DNA from: Scolanthus callimorphus
Taxonomy: Eukaryota; Cnidaria; Anthozoa; Actiniaria; Edwardsiidae
Direction of reading: 5' to 3'
Length of the DNA stretch: 64,000 bases
NCBI GenBank assembly: GCA_033964015.1
Contig: CM066923.1
Coordinates: 7,863,978-7,927,977, forward strand
The translations under genes and the position numbers were made by a program. Each line of letters opens with the position of its first letter. Positions within the stretch are counted from its first letter, which is position 1. Positions 11,918 to 21,152 of this stretch are shown in pieces. The notes beneath the pieces were generated by a model that had not been told where the DNA came from, ran no database searches, and saw nothing but the letters and a program-made list of their open reading frames with translations.

Positions 11918-12295
11918 CTCTGACAAATAGTGTTCCTTTCTCTGTTATATCCTTCTGGTTCCCTTGCTCCACCACATTCATCCCCACCATGTAGGTATGA
12001 TCATCCCGAGTGGAAATGTTCCTTATCTCAAATGTAATATAACCTGCTGACAGACCTCCATAAAAGTACAACCTGCCCTTGTAGAAAGGGTCTGTGATGT
12101 TCATAATAGATGACACCTGACCCATGAGATTACCAGCAAACAATGTTCCTCCTACTTTGATATCATCTTTACCAGCATCATATATACCAAACCTAGGGAA
12201 TTTCAGAGCTGTATACCCTGTTAGTGACCACCTAAACCTGGCATCTTCTCCAACATATTTACTAAGGTGAACAGGACCAGAGACTGCTGAGAAAA
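11918..12295 (-). CDS. V-type Ig exon without canonical cysteines, phase 1-1
   Basis: This 378-bp minus-strand exon (126 codons) sits between CTTTTTCTTTTTGCAG and the donor GTACAA, with phase-1 boundaries on both sides. It encodes a V-type Ig fold: the B strand reads ARFRWSLTG and the F strand TRDDHTYMVGMNV, so Trp and Val/Met replace both disulfide cysteines. Its length is what the V exon of the plus-strand receptor (21258-21634) would have without its 1-base deficit. MNIT and RNIS are possible N-glycosylation sites. An ATG lies in frame at 12329 and would give a hydrophobic leader (LLFLFAVFSAVSG), but that leader is encoded by the polypyrimidine tract, so I favour an acceptor over a start here. 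The gene continues 3' to the exon at 7429-7698. Confidence 0.75.
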
Positions 12296-12422
12296 CTGCA
12301 AAAAGAAAAAGCAAATTAATTGTATTCAAGATGATAAAAGAACCATTGAGCTGTAAGCCTTCTTGATGACAGCTCCTGGGACAAACTCAAAATATGTTTC
12401 AATAAAAAAGGTTGTCATTTCA

Positions 12423-12578
12423 CAATATACCCATCAACTTCACTGTGAGAAAATCAAAATTGTAGATAGTGTTGTAGAATTTGTTACCATTACTTTAAGG
12501 CAATATGCCCATCAACTTCACTGTGAGAAAATCAAAATTGTAGATAGTGTTGTAGAATTTATTCCCATTATTTAAGGC
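12423..12578. repeat. Two-copy 78-bp tandem duplication
   Basis: CAATATACCCATCAACTTCA and the following 60 bases recur after 78 bp with a few substitutions. It lies just 5' of the V-type Ig exon on the minus strand. Confidence 0.9.
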
Positions 12579-12603
12579 GTTAATAATTCGTGTTTCTCAA
12601 TGG

Positions 12604-13580
12604 AATGCGTGTAATTGAGAAGCGCTTTCATTTCGGTTCGATGTTGTGCACGCTGATGTGTGTTGTATGTTCAATGACAAAATATTGAATAAAACGGTTG
12701 AGCTACTTGTTGAACGTCATTCGCGCCAAGTCAGTGACAGACTCTCTAAACCACGGGTGAACATTCAGAAGAATCTACGGATTCAGGCGATTCAAAAAAT
12801 TTTGTCAAGAAAGATCGATGATTTGAAGACGTCTATAAAGAAAGAGACTGATGCCGCTATAGAATCCGCAGTTAAGCGTCTCAAGACGGACTCGCATCAC
12901 CCTTTCATGTCTTCAGCTAATGAAATGCAATTTAAGCATGAAGTTGCTCTCGAAGATTCGATTGATACTGCAGAGACTGCCGAAGGAATAAGTTAACGGA
13001 TGCGGCTGCCGCACTTAAGGAAGGTAAGAAGCTAATAGATGAGAGAAATAATGAGATAATATTGGCCGATATGCACGGATGGGATTTTGTAGATTCTTAC
13101 CGAAAAGTAGATATGGTAGAAAATCCACAAGACGAAAAGAGAATGAAAAAAGCCATGAAAGAAGTAGCTTCCAAGAGAGAACATAAATCTAAACAGCGGG
13201 CTAAAAAGTTTCAGGCAAAACATGCACGATTTACAGCTCAATCGAATGTCTCTTTGACAAATACTGGTTTTGCAAATAAACCTAACGTTATGCCTATTTC
13301 TGTTCCATACACATGCAACTATTGTGGAAATGCTGGCCACCTATGGAGATCTTGTCCTCTCAGAACCTATGGTAACCAGTCAGCAGGTGCCCGACAATTG
13401 GTGTCAATTCCAACACTGTCAGCAGCTTCTGGATCCAGCACTTCTACAAAATGATATGGAATCGGGACTTTATGCTGATTGCAAAGAGATAAGTGGACCT
13501 CTCAATTTTGAATGTGCCGACTTTATTGAGAATCAGACCGAATCAGTACATGGCAGAATTCATGGAAATATTGCCCCGTA
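12604..13580 (+). pseudogene. DIRS-like retrotransposon, gag-like region
   Basis: The first frame (from 12646) is lysine-rich and ends at 12996; the next frame continues after a stop or frame break and runs to 13454. It contains a zinc knuckle CNYCGNAGHLWRSC (CX2CX4HX4C) at about 13312-13353. A downstream frame (about 13440-13580) leads towards the reverse transcriptase. The order of a zinc-knuckle gag followed by the RT piece at 14553 and 15176 matches DIRS-type tyrosine-recombinase retrotransposons. It is broken by frame shifts and three insertions. Confidence 0.65.
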
Positions 13581-13726
13581 TAAGGGCATCCGGCATTTTT
13601 TGGCTTGGCATCCGGCATCCGTCGACTAGGCATCCCAGCATCCAACGATAAGGCATCCAGCATCAAGCCACCATGCGGCATCCGGCATCCAGCCTCAGCG
13701 GCATCCGGCATCCACCGAATGCGTCA

Positions 13727-14356
13727 GGGACGTGTCATTATTTAGCGGGGGAGACTTTTTTTGTAGCAACTCCTCTATCATTTGCATTTTTCTACTCAAT
13801 ACATAATAAACATTTCGGCGCGCTTCGAGCGCATAAAGTATGACATTCAATATACTCTTTCAGACCTCGCGTAACGAAGAACCCTCGCGCCGTTTATAAG
13901 AACAAGTGTATCTTGACGAGTAAAAAATAAACTCTCCCAAAAATACCTTGCAGTGATAGGCCTGCCGCGCAGTTCACTTTGCAGTCACTATTTTTCGTCA
14001 TTTGGGGCGTGCAGTGCGCGCATGAAGAATATAACCTACAGGCTCATCAATAGACGCTTTCATCTAACCTATGTAGTTGAGATAGCGTATCTCCTGGGCT
14101 GCTGAAAGGGTTTGTTTACTATACACGAAAAACGTAATGTTCATTTACCCGTTCTCCCTGAGGCTTTATAAATGCGTTTGTGAAAATTTTGTAAAATGTC
14201 TTCTACTAGGTCAAATAGGGGAAGGGGAAGGGTCCTAATTTTTTGGACCTACGACTGAGGGAGGGTCACATTTTTTTGTTATGTTCAAGAGAAGCCTTTT
14301 TTGGAGACTTGCTTTCAAAATGGTACCCCTCCCCCGCTAAATAATGACACGTCCTT
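13727..14356. mobile_element. Harbinger-like MITE, second copy
   Basis: The ends GGGACGTGTCATTATTTAGC and GCTAAATAATGACACGTCC are inverse copies related to those of 8248-9002. The inside shares TTTCGGCGCGCTTCG and CAGTGATAGGCCTG with that copy. The target duplication is not clear because the host is itself a repeat array. Confidence 0.75.
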
Positions 14357-14361
14357 TAAAA

Positions 14362-14535
14362 AGGCATCCGGCATCCAGGGGCTAGGCATCAGGCATCCAA
14401 GGGTTAGGCATCCGGCATCCAGGGGCTAGGCATCAGGCATCCAAGGGTTAGGCATCCGGCATCCAGGGGCTAGGCATCAGGCATCCAAGGGTTAGGCATC
14501 CGGCATCCAGGGGTTAGGCATCCGGCATCCACTAG
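14362..14535. repeat. 44-bp satellite-like array
   Basis: The unit GGCATCCGGCATCCAGGGGC TAGGCATCAGGCATCCAAGGGTTA repeats about four times with near-perfect identity. It is not a CRISPR: there are no unique spacers. Confidence 0.9.
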
Positions 14536-14552
14536 TGCTCTGGATGCCCTTA

Positions 14553-14811
14553 CATGGGGCGACAAATAGACACTGGTGGTTTGCCAATTTGAATTTAACT
14601 CATTTGATAATGGACGTGTTGAACAATGGCTATAAACTGCCTTTCATTGTTCTGCAAGAGAGAGTTTGGCTAAGAAATAACAAGAGTTCAGTCTCACACC
14701 AAGGTTTTGTTTGTCAAGCTATTCAAGAATTATTAGATAAAATTGCATTTCAGACGTTTATGAAGTGCCATATTGTTGTAATCCACTGTCAGTGGTAGAA
14801 GGAAAGAAGCT
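14553..14811 (+). pseudogene. DIRS-like reverse transcriptase, N-terminal piece
   Basis: The frame encodes motifs seen at the start of DIRS-type RT: LIMDVLNNGYKLPF, NNKSSVSHQGFV and AIQELLDK. It is cut at 14816 by a foldback element and resumes at 15176. Confidence 0.65.
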
Positions 14812-14815
14812 CAGG

Positions 14816-15171
14816 CCCGGGGGGGGGGGGGGGGGGGGTTCTCCCATGTAAGAGTGATAGGGGTGCTCGTCGGGACATCGGAAAATATACCCTAAAAAAT
14901 ACCAGGACATAAAAAATCCAACCCCTAAAAATACCTTATAAAACAAAATGACCCCTAAAAAATACCAACAATAAACCTTTTTGTTATTGTTTATTGTTTC
15001 TCATCTCAAAACAAGCTTATTTTAGAGCTATAAATGAAAGAAGAAAGAAAGAAAGCGCTTTACTGGGTTTGTGACCCTTTCATTCATTTGCGTACCCCTA
15101 AAAGATACCAAATACGACGAGCACCCCTATCAGGCCGACATGTGAAGAACCCCCCCCCCCCCCCCCCTCCC
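14816..15171. mobile_element. G/C-tract foldback element, copy B, precise insertion
   Basis: CCCGGG with a long G run opens it and a long C run closes it. The arms share GATAGGGGTGCTCGTCG and its inverse, and the interior is rich in CCCTAAAAAATACC. CAGG is present on both sides (14812-14815, 15172-15175). Leaving out the element and one CAGG joins the two RT pieces in frame, which shows the boundaries directly. Confidence 0.9.
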
Positions 15172-15175
15172 CAGG

Positions 15176-15480
15176 CTTGTGTTAGATTTGAGCCGTTCAG
15201 TTAATTTGTGTTTGCCAAAGTACAAGTTTAAATACGAAGATTTGCATACTTTGTCCAACATGTTCAAATCAGATTTGCATTTTTTTACTTTCGATCTAGA
15301 ATCAGGCTATCATCATGTAGATATACACAAAGAATCTCGCCAGTATTTACGTTTTAGTTTGTGTTTTCCAGACGGTAGGACCAGATTTTTTACCCTTGAA
15401 GTGCATATCACCCCTGAAAAGAGCGAAATGGGACAAATAGTATAAGACATTAGAAGTAACTTACCGAAAACTGTTTTCGA
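15176..15480 (+). pseudogene. DIRS-like reverse transcriptase, continued
   Basis: It encodes LRLVLDLSRSVN at the junction, then KYKFKYEDLHTLSNMF and FFTFDLESGYHHVDIHKES, the first catalytic block of the RT (D of FDLESGYHH). The match degrades after FPDGRTRFF, and no YMDD-type block or recombinase follows, so this is a 3'-truncated copy. Confidence 0.75.
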
Positions 15481-15689
15481 TTTCTTTGAAAAATGAATAT
15501 TTTACAGATTTTTGAATTATTTCCTTCGACGAAGACGGCCGCGCTAAAAAGGGCCTGGGTCAAATGACGTGGCGAGAGGTATTGTTCTCTTATAGTGTCG
15601 AGAAAAAAAAAACATTTCAAACATTCAAAATACGAAATAATTTACATCTATAGATGTTGACAGCCTCTAAAGTTCAACCCTCGTCCACG

Positions 15690-16260
15690 CCGCGGGAGGT
15701 GGAAACAGGCAAAGTTTGGGATCGCCAAGCAGGGTGAAGTATGGTGGGTGTTTTTTCCACTCGGGCCGTTACGGTTACCATGAAGGCCTGCTTGGAATAA
15801 CCCTGAAACGTGCTGGCCAAAGGGGCTCTGGTGAAGCTGTGCGGGCCAATCCCCCCACTCAGTGGTTTATCGCGGATTACAGAAACGTTAAGAAGAAGAA
15901 GAAATCGGATCGATGTTGGGATGGAGGAACCTTCAATTGGAAGGGCAAGTATGCCACAGGGTAGACAAAGCCGAAAGGAATCTACACTGCCGAGTCTTCT
16001 ATCACCAAAAACGATCACAAGAATAGGGACGTGGAATGTAAGGTTAATGTATGAAGGAGGTAAAGCTTTTACAATCGCTAAGGAAATGAAGAGTTACAAT
16101 CTACAGGTACTTGGTTTGTTCGAGACACGATGGACGAAAGCGGGCAAAACGAGATTATCGTTAAACGTGATTTAATTCTATATTCTGGCCATACAAAGGA
16201 GAATGCCTTTGTATGGAGTAGGCCTTATGTTATCTAAAGAAGCACAGAAAGCGCTGACCA
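15690..16260 (+). pseudogene. RTE-like LINE fragment: 5' region and endonuclease start
   Basis: After a GC-richer leader, the frame from about 15960 encodes TRIGTWNVRLMYEGGKAF, the N-terminal motif of the AP-type endonuclease of RTE/BovB-like LINEs, then LQVLGLFETRW, which holds the catalytic E-T-R-W. The frame breaks near 16173 and continues as YSGHTKENAFVW in another frame. No RT follows. The family assignment rests on motif memory. Confidence 0.6.
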
Positions 16261-16339
16261 GATGGTCAGGCCAAACAAATAGATCTCGTACTTTTTTGTT
16301 CATGACATTCTGTGACTTCATCTGTGTAACTATTACAGT

Positions 16340-16795
16340 ACACACGCGCGCAAAACGAGATCTATTTGTTAAGTATTGCATGTTGGCAGTAGCTGTTTTG
16401 GTTATTTAGCAAATAATTATTCAGATCGAGGGGGTGTTATGGATAACACCATTTAGCATCCATTGAAAGCATTTCTGTAGATATTGCAGAGATGACGCCA
16501 GAATCACTCAATTTCTGGGTGGGAAAATTCTTGCAAGAGGTTACAGGAAAAGAAGGAAGCTGATATCCTGGAAAAACGCACAAAACGAGATCTATTTGTT
16601 AAGTATTGCATGTTGGCAGTTGTTGTTTTGGTTATTTGGCAAATAATTATTCAGATCGAGGGGGTGTTATGGATAACACCCTGGATGACGCCAGAATCAC
16701 TCAATTTCTGGGTGGGAAAATTCCTGCAAGAGGTTACAGGAAAAGAAGGAAGCTGATATATCCTGGAAAAACACTGTACCAGATAATTGATTTTG
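16340..16795 (+). pseudogene. ZMYM/Crypton-like (DUF3504) fragment, tandemly duplicated
   Basis: Two direct copies with a 230-bp offset (CAAAACGAGATCTATTTGTT at 16351 and 16581) encode, in the second copy, MTPESLNFWVGKFLQEVTGK and YPGKTLYQII. This resembles the DUF3504 region shared by ZMYM/QRICH1 proteins and Crypton-type tyrosine recombinases. A G/C-tract element interrupts it, and LKRCLEEVN at about 17152 may be its continuation. Confidence 0.5.
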
Positions 16796-17143
16796 ACCCT
16801 AAGGGATAGCAAAATGGGTGTGGCAAACAGCAAATTTACCCCTAAAAGAAAGCAAATTTGGCGTGGCGACCGCCGAATTTACCCCTAAAAGATAGCAAAT
16901 TTGGCAGGTCAAAACAAAAAAAAGCGAAATTTTAGGTCTTTTAGGGTTTTCAACCAAGTTTCCTTTGTAATATCGGTTCTGGTGTCAGTACCAATATATT
17001 TCTGGGCAAGGATTGGTCTGAGACTCCCCTTAGGGATAGGTCTGATTTTAAACACCCCTAAGAGATAGCACGTCTGTCAATTTTATACCCTAAGGGATAG
17101 GACGAGCACCCCCGTCTGAAAATATGGGGAGTCCCCCCCCGGG
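16793..17143. mobile_element. G/C-tract foldback element, copy C
   Basis: It is rich in CCCTAAGGGATAG and CCCCTAAAAGATAGC motifs and ends with GACGAGCACCCCCGTCTG, AATATGGGGAGTC and a C run. The left G tract is missing. The ZMYM-like reading frame stops at its left end and seems to resume after its right end. Confidence 0.65.
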
Positions 17144-17419
17144 TAGCAGCGCTTAAACGTTGCCTAGAAGAAGTAAACATATCTAATGTGAATTTTTCAA
17201 CAAAATAACAAAAAGTGTTGATTGAAACTAGGATGATTCTGAGTTTTCACATCTTAAATTTCCTTCGGATGGATATATTTCAATAAAATTGAATTTTGCT
17301 TTCTTCAGTGCCATACGTTGAAATCATTACTATTCATTTTTCTAGGTGCATGTACTTTTTATACTCTGCACATTACATTGTGGCAAGTGGTTAAATCATA
17401 GCGAAATTCCTAAACGAAT

Positions 17420-17900
17420 GTAGAGAGAAGCATTCTACAGAACATCATGCAGGACACTGAGGACGCAGGAACGGCGATTGTTACGAAACTGGACGAGCAG
17501 ACAGAGGAGTATCACGTAGCGCTGTTTCTATACTCAATCAGGAGCGAAGCAATGAAGATTTTTAACAGCTTTGACATGACAGAAGAAGATCAAGTGAAGC
17601 TCGACGAAATCATGAAGCGGTTTGACAAGTATGCAGTTGGGGAAACAAACAAGACATATGAGAGATACGTGTTCACACCTGAGATCAAAAGGATGAAGAA
17701 AATCTTAATAAATATGTCATGGAACTGAGGACTTTAGCGCAGTCCTGTAATTTTTGCGCATGTTTACAAGGTTCGTTAATAGGGACAAACATGTGTTAGA
17801 AATACGAGATGCAAACACACAAAAGCGCCAGCTGCGACAGTCGAAGCATATGCCACAGGTCGCCCAAGCTCTGTGTTAGTGTTTCATATTAAATAAATGT
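17420..17900 (+). pseudogene. Gypsy-like retrotransposon gag fragment
   Basis: The open frame at 17447-17728 carries VALFLYSIRSEAMKIFNSF and FDKYAVGETNKTYERYVF, typical of a Gypsy-type capsid domain. After a frame break it continues as YVMELRTLAQSCNF. No protease or RT follows, so only the gag part is left. Confidence 0.6.
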
Positions 17901-18012
17901 GAATGAATTTAGCCTTAGCCTGTTTTAGCACTCTGCATAGCTTGCATCTTATTAGCTATTTCGAAGTCGAAATTTGTAAAATAATGAAAATAAAAGAATT
18001 GTTCAATCATGT

Positions 18013-18231
18013 TGTACTTACTTGTTTATTAGCCCTTTGTGATCTCCTCTGGGAAGTCTAAGGCCATTCAGATCACTTTTTTCAAGAGATATCATTCACA
18101 ACCTCCCCCACCTAAGAGAAAGAGAAGGTAGGAAACATGGCCGCAATGTGAGGCCATCTCTCGAAAAAGTGATCCGAATGGCCTTAGACTTCCCAGAGGA
18201 GATCACAAAGGGCTAATAAACAAGTAAACAT
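18013..18231. mobile_element. Palindromic MITE (~218 bp)
   Basis: ACTTGTTTATTAGCCCTTTG and its inverse, continuing through GATCTCCTCTGGGAAGTCTA and AAGGCCATTC, form arms of about 85 bp. Confidence 0.9.
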
Positions 18232-19539
18232 TTCATGGTAAAAATTCATCTTCAAGGGAAAAAGTAAGCTTTGACAATTAATTTAAGCTATCCTTATCTT
18301 GTGTCCTCATGATCGAAATTTCAATTCTCCCCAGAATCACCCAACCTGATGCTGGTGATACTATTTATCATATAGGGTAGTTTAAAACTTTGAAATTTCA
18401 CGAATTCCTACAAAAATCGATAGAGAAATGCAACGTTTTTCGCACCAAATATTGTAATGTTATACTTTGTTTTTATCCTGCCCGAGTATTTATCTGGTAT
18501 TGTTGCAGTGACCCTTGACCTACTGTTGGTCATTAACTGGACACAGAATTCGGCTTTTATATGCGAGAAAGTACTTTATTTTTGTTCATAGAGGTTTTAA
18601 TCATTTGTAGCAACAAAATAATTTCCAGAGGTTGCTTCTTTTCCTCTCCTAATGTTAAAAACAATGAAATATTATCAGTTGTTGTGTTGGTCAAGCCGGA
18701 TCGCATTTCATTTCCAGTATTTAATCCCTGGTGGAGTCATGCCGTGTGCATTGATTGATGAATCATTCCTGAGACATAAAACATGCTTTTGGCAGCTTAC
18801 AAAACAGATTCTTTCTTGTTTTAAAAAGCCAATGTTGTAAAACCAAAATTTCGCAGCTATGCGGTTTGTTCTGAGCTTTTTTTAATCCAATTTACTTTGC
18901 TTAGTAGCGTGTACTTATTTTCACGTGAAAAACATTGCTGTACAAGGGCAAAAGATCCTTATTTGGGGGGAAATATTGAATACAAAAGACCGCTGACTGG
19001 TTGAAAATAACCTACACAGACGCATCTTGCCAACTGAAGTGAACAAAGCCATAGAATCGAAATTTGTGAAGTAAGAAGTTATTTCACTGTTATTAAGGCA
19101 CTTGAACACCGAAAATGATGAATAAGTGTAGATTTTCAGTCCCTGAAACTTTCTAAAACATAAAGATAGTTCATTTAGAAGGATTTTGACCATGCCCATG
19201 TGGAAACTAATAATATTATTAATTCTGTTGCGTTTTGACTTTATTAATCAGTAACCTATTAACTTATTAATTTTTTGCTATGGGCATGGTCAATTTTGTC
19301 CCTTTCTTAATGCAAATTAACCAGGTGCACTAAGTTTGGGTCTGTTGTTAAAAACGTGTGAGTTTTTAGATTTTTAGTGAAAATGTAGTGGTTACTGTGG
19401 AGACCGATACTTGCGAAACAGGGCATGGTTTCCGTATGCGCATTACATCAAAACAAAGCTAAATTTGCAATAGAAACATGCTGAAATGCTGATTGGGTAA
19501 AACGAAATAATATAAAGCGAGATATAATTTTTCAAATTG
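18232..19539. other. No gene recognised
   Basis: This stretch is AT-rich. The open frames here are short, overlap on both strands and have no domain. Confidence 0.5.
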
Positions 19540-20346
19540 TACCCTCGGGAGCCTGCTGCATAACTAATCGAACGTTCGGTAATCGAACACCAATCGTTCG
19601 ATTGATTTTGATTGAGTTTGGTAATCGAACATAATCGAACTCACCAAAAAATTTTTCAATCGAACATAATCGGACGTTCGATTACCGAAAATTGTGCTCA
19701 ATCAAACCCAATTGAACTTCAAATTTAACACAGGCATTTTTCTAAATCGGAATCAATCACTAACCAAGATTAGCACCTCAGTTCGGCTCGCCCGGCGCAT
19801 ACTGGGAACTGCACCGCACATGAACTGCAGGTGTTATTGAGACGTTAATCCAATAGTCCCGAATAGTTTTGTTGAAGTTGAATGTTTTTTTCTTATCATA
19901 TCCCTCATAGGTCTGTAACAGTAATAAAGACTCGGGCACCAGTCATGATTGAACTATGGGTTTATTGAGTGATTTTACTGGGATTTTCTTATAAAACTGT
20001 TTTTTTCAGGTTTTGTTGTTATTTAGAAGGCTAAGTGACAATGAAATTTGAATAAAGCTAATAGTTATGTTAACTGTTCATGGCCGTCTATTTGCTGTGT
20101 ATTACCCTATTGCGTGTCACTGATGAGTCTTACCCAATTTCTAAAGTCATGCAAAATTTCCGAACAAATTCGAACTTAATCAAACCAATCATTTTGATTT
20201 ATGTTCGATTGAGTTCGGTAATCATACTCACCAAAAAGTTTTGTTCGATTATGTTCGATTACCGAACCCAATCAAAACCAATCGAACGATTGGTGTTCGA
20301 TTAGGTTCGATTGAAATTTTGTTCGATTAGTTATGCCGGGAGTACC
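19540..20346. mobile_element. Long-arm element with internal TCGAAC repeats (~0.8 kb)
   Basis: The outer block GCATAACTAATCGAAC occurs inverted at the two ends. The arms of about 180 bp repeat CGAACxxAATCGAAC many times. The centre carries only short ORFs. It is a non-autonomous inverted-repeat element. Confidence 0.8.
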
Positions 20347-20871
20347 TTAGCTTACACCAAAATGAGTGCTACGCAATGCATATTAAATTTTATCATTTAA
20401 TGCCTTTCATGAAATAACTTATGCGTTAAGCTCACTAAGAACGATCGAAGAAAGTATTGGAGAAGAGTTCTGAAGTTATGATTCAGATCAAAATAACTTC
20501 CGCATAAAAAGCTAATGCCGAACAATCACAACATCTTGAAATGGGCAATCAAAACCACAAGTGACAAGATGCAACAAAATGTTCTAAATAATTAATCAAC
20601 CCACCTGTTGAACTTGCTAGCAGTAATTGTAAGACACTAAGGCACAATTGGATGTGCCATTTTAAGGGCAGCATTTGGTGAATAAGTATTTTGGAAGTGC
20701 AAACGTGCCGGAAGAAGCTACGAAGGATTGTTAGAAGGTTTGATCATCTTGTCGTCTCAGCACAGAAGAGCGGAACTAGAACTTAGGGCTTCCTGGGTGG
20801 AATAACACAGGGGGACCAACGGGGAACCTCGTATACATTGACTGCAAAATAAAAACCTATCAAATTCTTAC
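20347..20871. other. No gene recognised
   Basis: Unique-looking AT-rich sequence downstream of the candidate minus-strand exon 1. Confidence 0.4.
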
Positions 20872-20942
20872 CAGTGAATTGGACATGAATAACAAAGAAA
20901 AATAACTAGAACCGCCTTTTTCCTTCCTGTAGTATCGACCAT
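20872..20942 (-). CDS. Possible signal-peptide exon of a divergent gene
   Basis: An ATG at 20942 (minus strand) opens MVDTTGRKKAVLVIFLCYSC and the exon ends at CTG/GTAAGA. The RKK followed by a hydrophobic run is a plausible signal peptide, and the donor is good. It lies 140 bp from the ATG of the plus-strand Ig receptor, so the two could share a promoter. The boundary is phase 2, however, while the V-type exon at 11918-12295 needs phase 1; joining them gives an early stop. Either this is another gene, an indel exists in a homopolymer (GGAAAAAGG, TTTTTC), or it is chance. Confidence 0.35.
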
Positions 20943-21082
20943 GTTGAATAAACGTATTTTTACAACTACGACGGTACACCTGTGGGGACACTATCCCATG
21001 CTCCTTTTGGGACTTGGCACCGGGCGAGGTTGAATGCGCTTTAGGAAGACATGTTTACATTTCTAGGGAACCAAACCCGAAA
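20943..21082. promoter_or_regulatory. Possible shared promoter region
   Basis: This 140-bp gap separates two candidate signal-peptide starts that point away from each other. No TATA box is obvious on either strand. Its role is inferred from position alone. Confidence 0.3.
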
Positions 21083-21152
21083 ATGTCGCTGTTTCCTCCC
21101 GGAGTTTTGGCTGTTTTTCTTAATTTTTTAAGCATTGTAACACAAATTTCAG
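21083..21152 (+). CDS. Ig receptor exon 1: signal peptide
   Basis: ATG at 21083 opens MSLFPPGVLAVFLNFLSIVT, followed by QIS, a classical signal peptide, and the exon ends at TTTCAG/GTAAGT in phase 1. Earlier in-frame ATGs exist upstream (21014) but would add an unneeded charged leader, so this one is preferred. Confidence 0.8.

Larger units (their letters stand above)
13581..14552. mobile_element. GCATCC-repeat element inserted in the DIRS copy
   Basis: TAAGGGCATCC at the left and GGATGCCCTTA at the right are inverse ends. Between them are arrays of GGCATCCGGCATCCA-type repeats (13590-13715 and 14362-14535), with a 44-bp higher-order unit in the second array. A Harbinger-like MITE (13727-14356) splits the array. 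The element interrupts the DIRS coding region. Confidence 0.75.

Noticed and set aside
12296..12329. ATG in frame with the V-type Ig exon giving a hydrophobic leader
   Set aside because: The leader coincides with a textbook polypyrimidine tract and CAG acceptor, and the exon starts in phase 1 like the other Ig exons, so the leader is more likely intron sequence. Transcript data could overturn this.
14362..14535. CRISPR-like regular array
   Set aside because: The repeats are contiguous with no unique spacers; it is a satellite in an animal genome.
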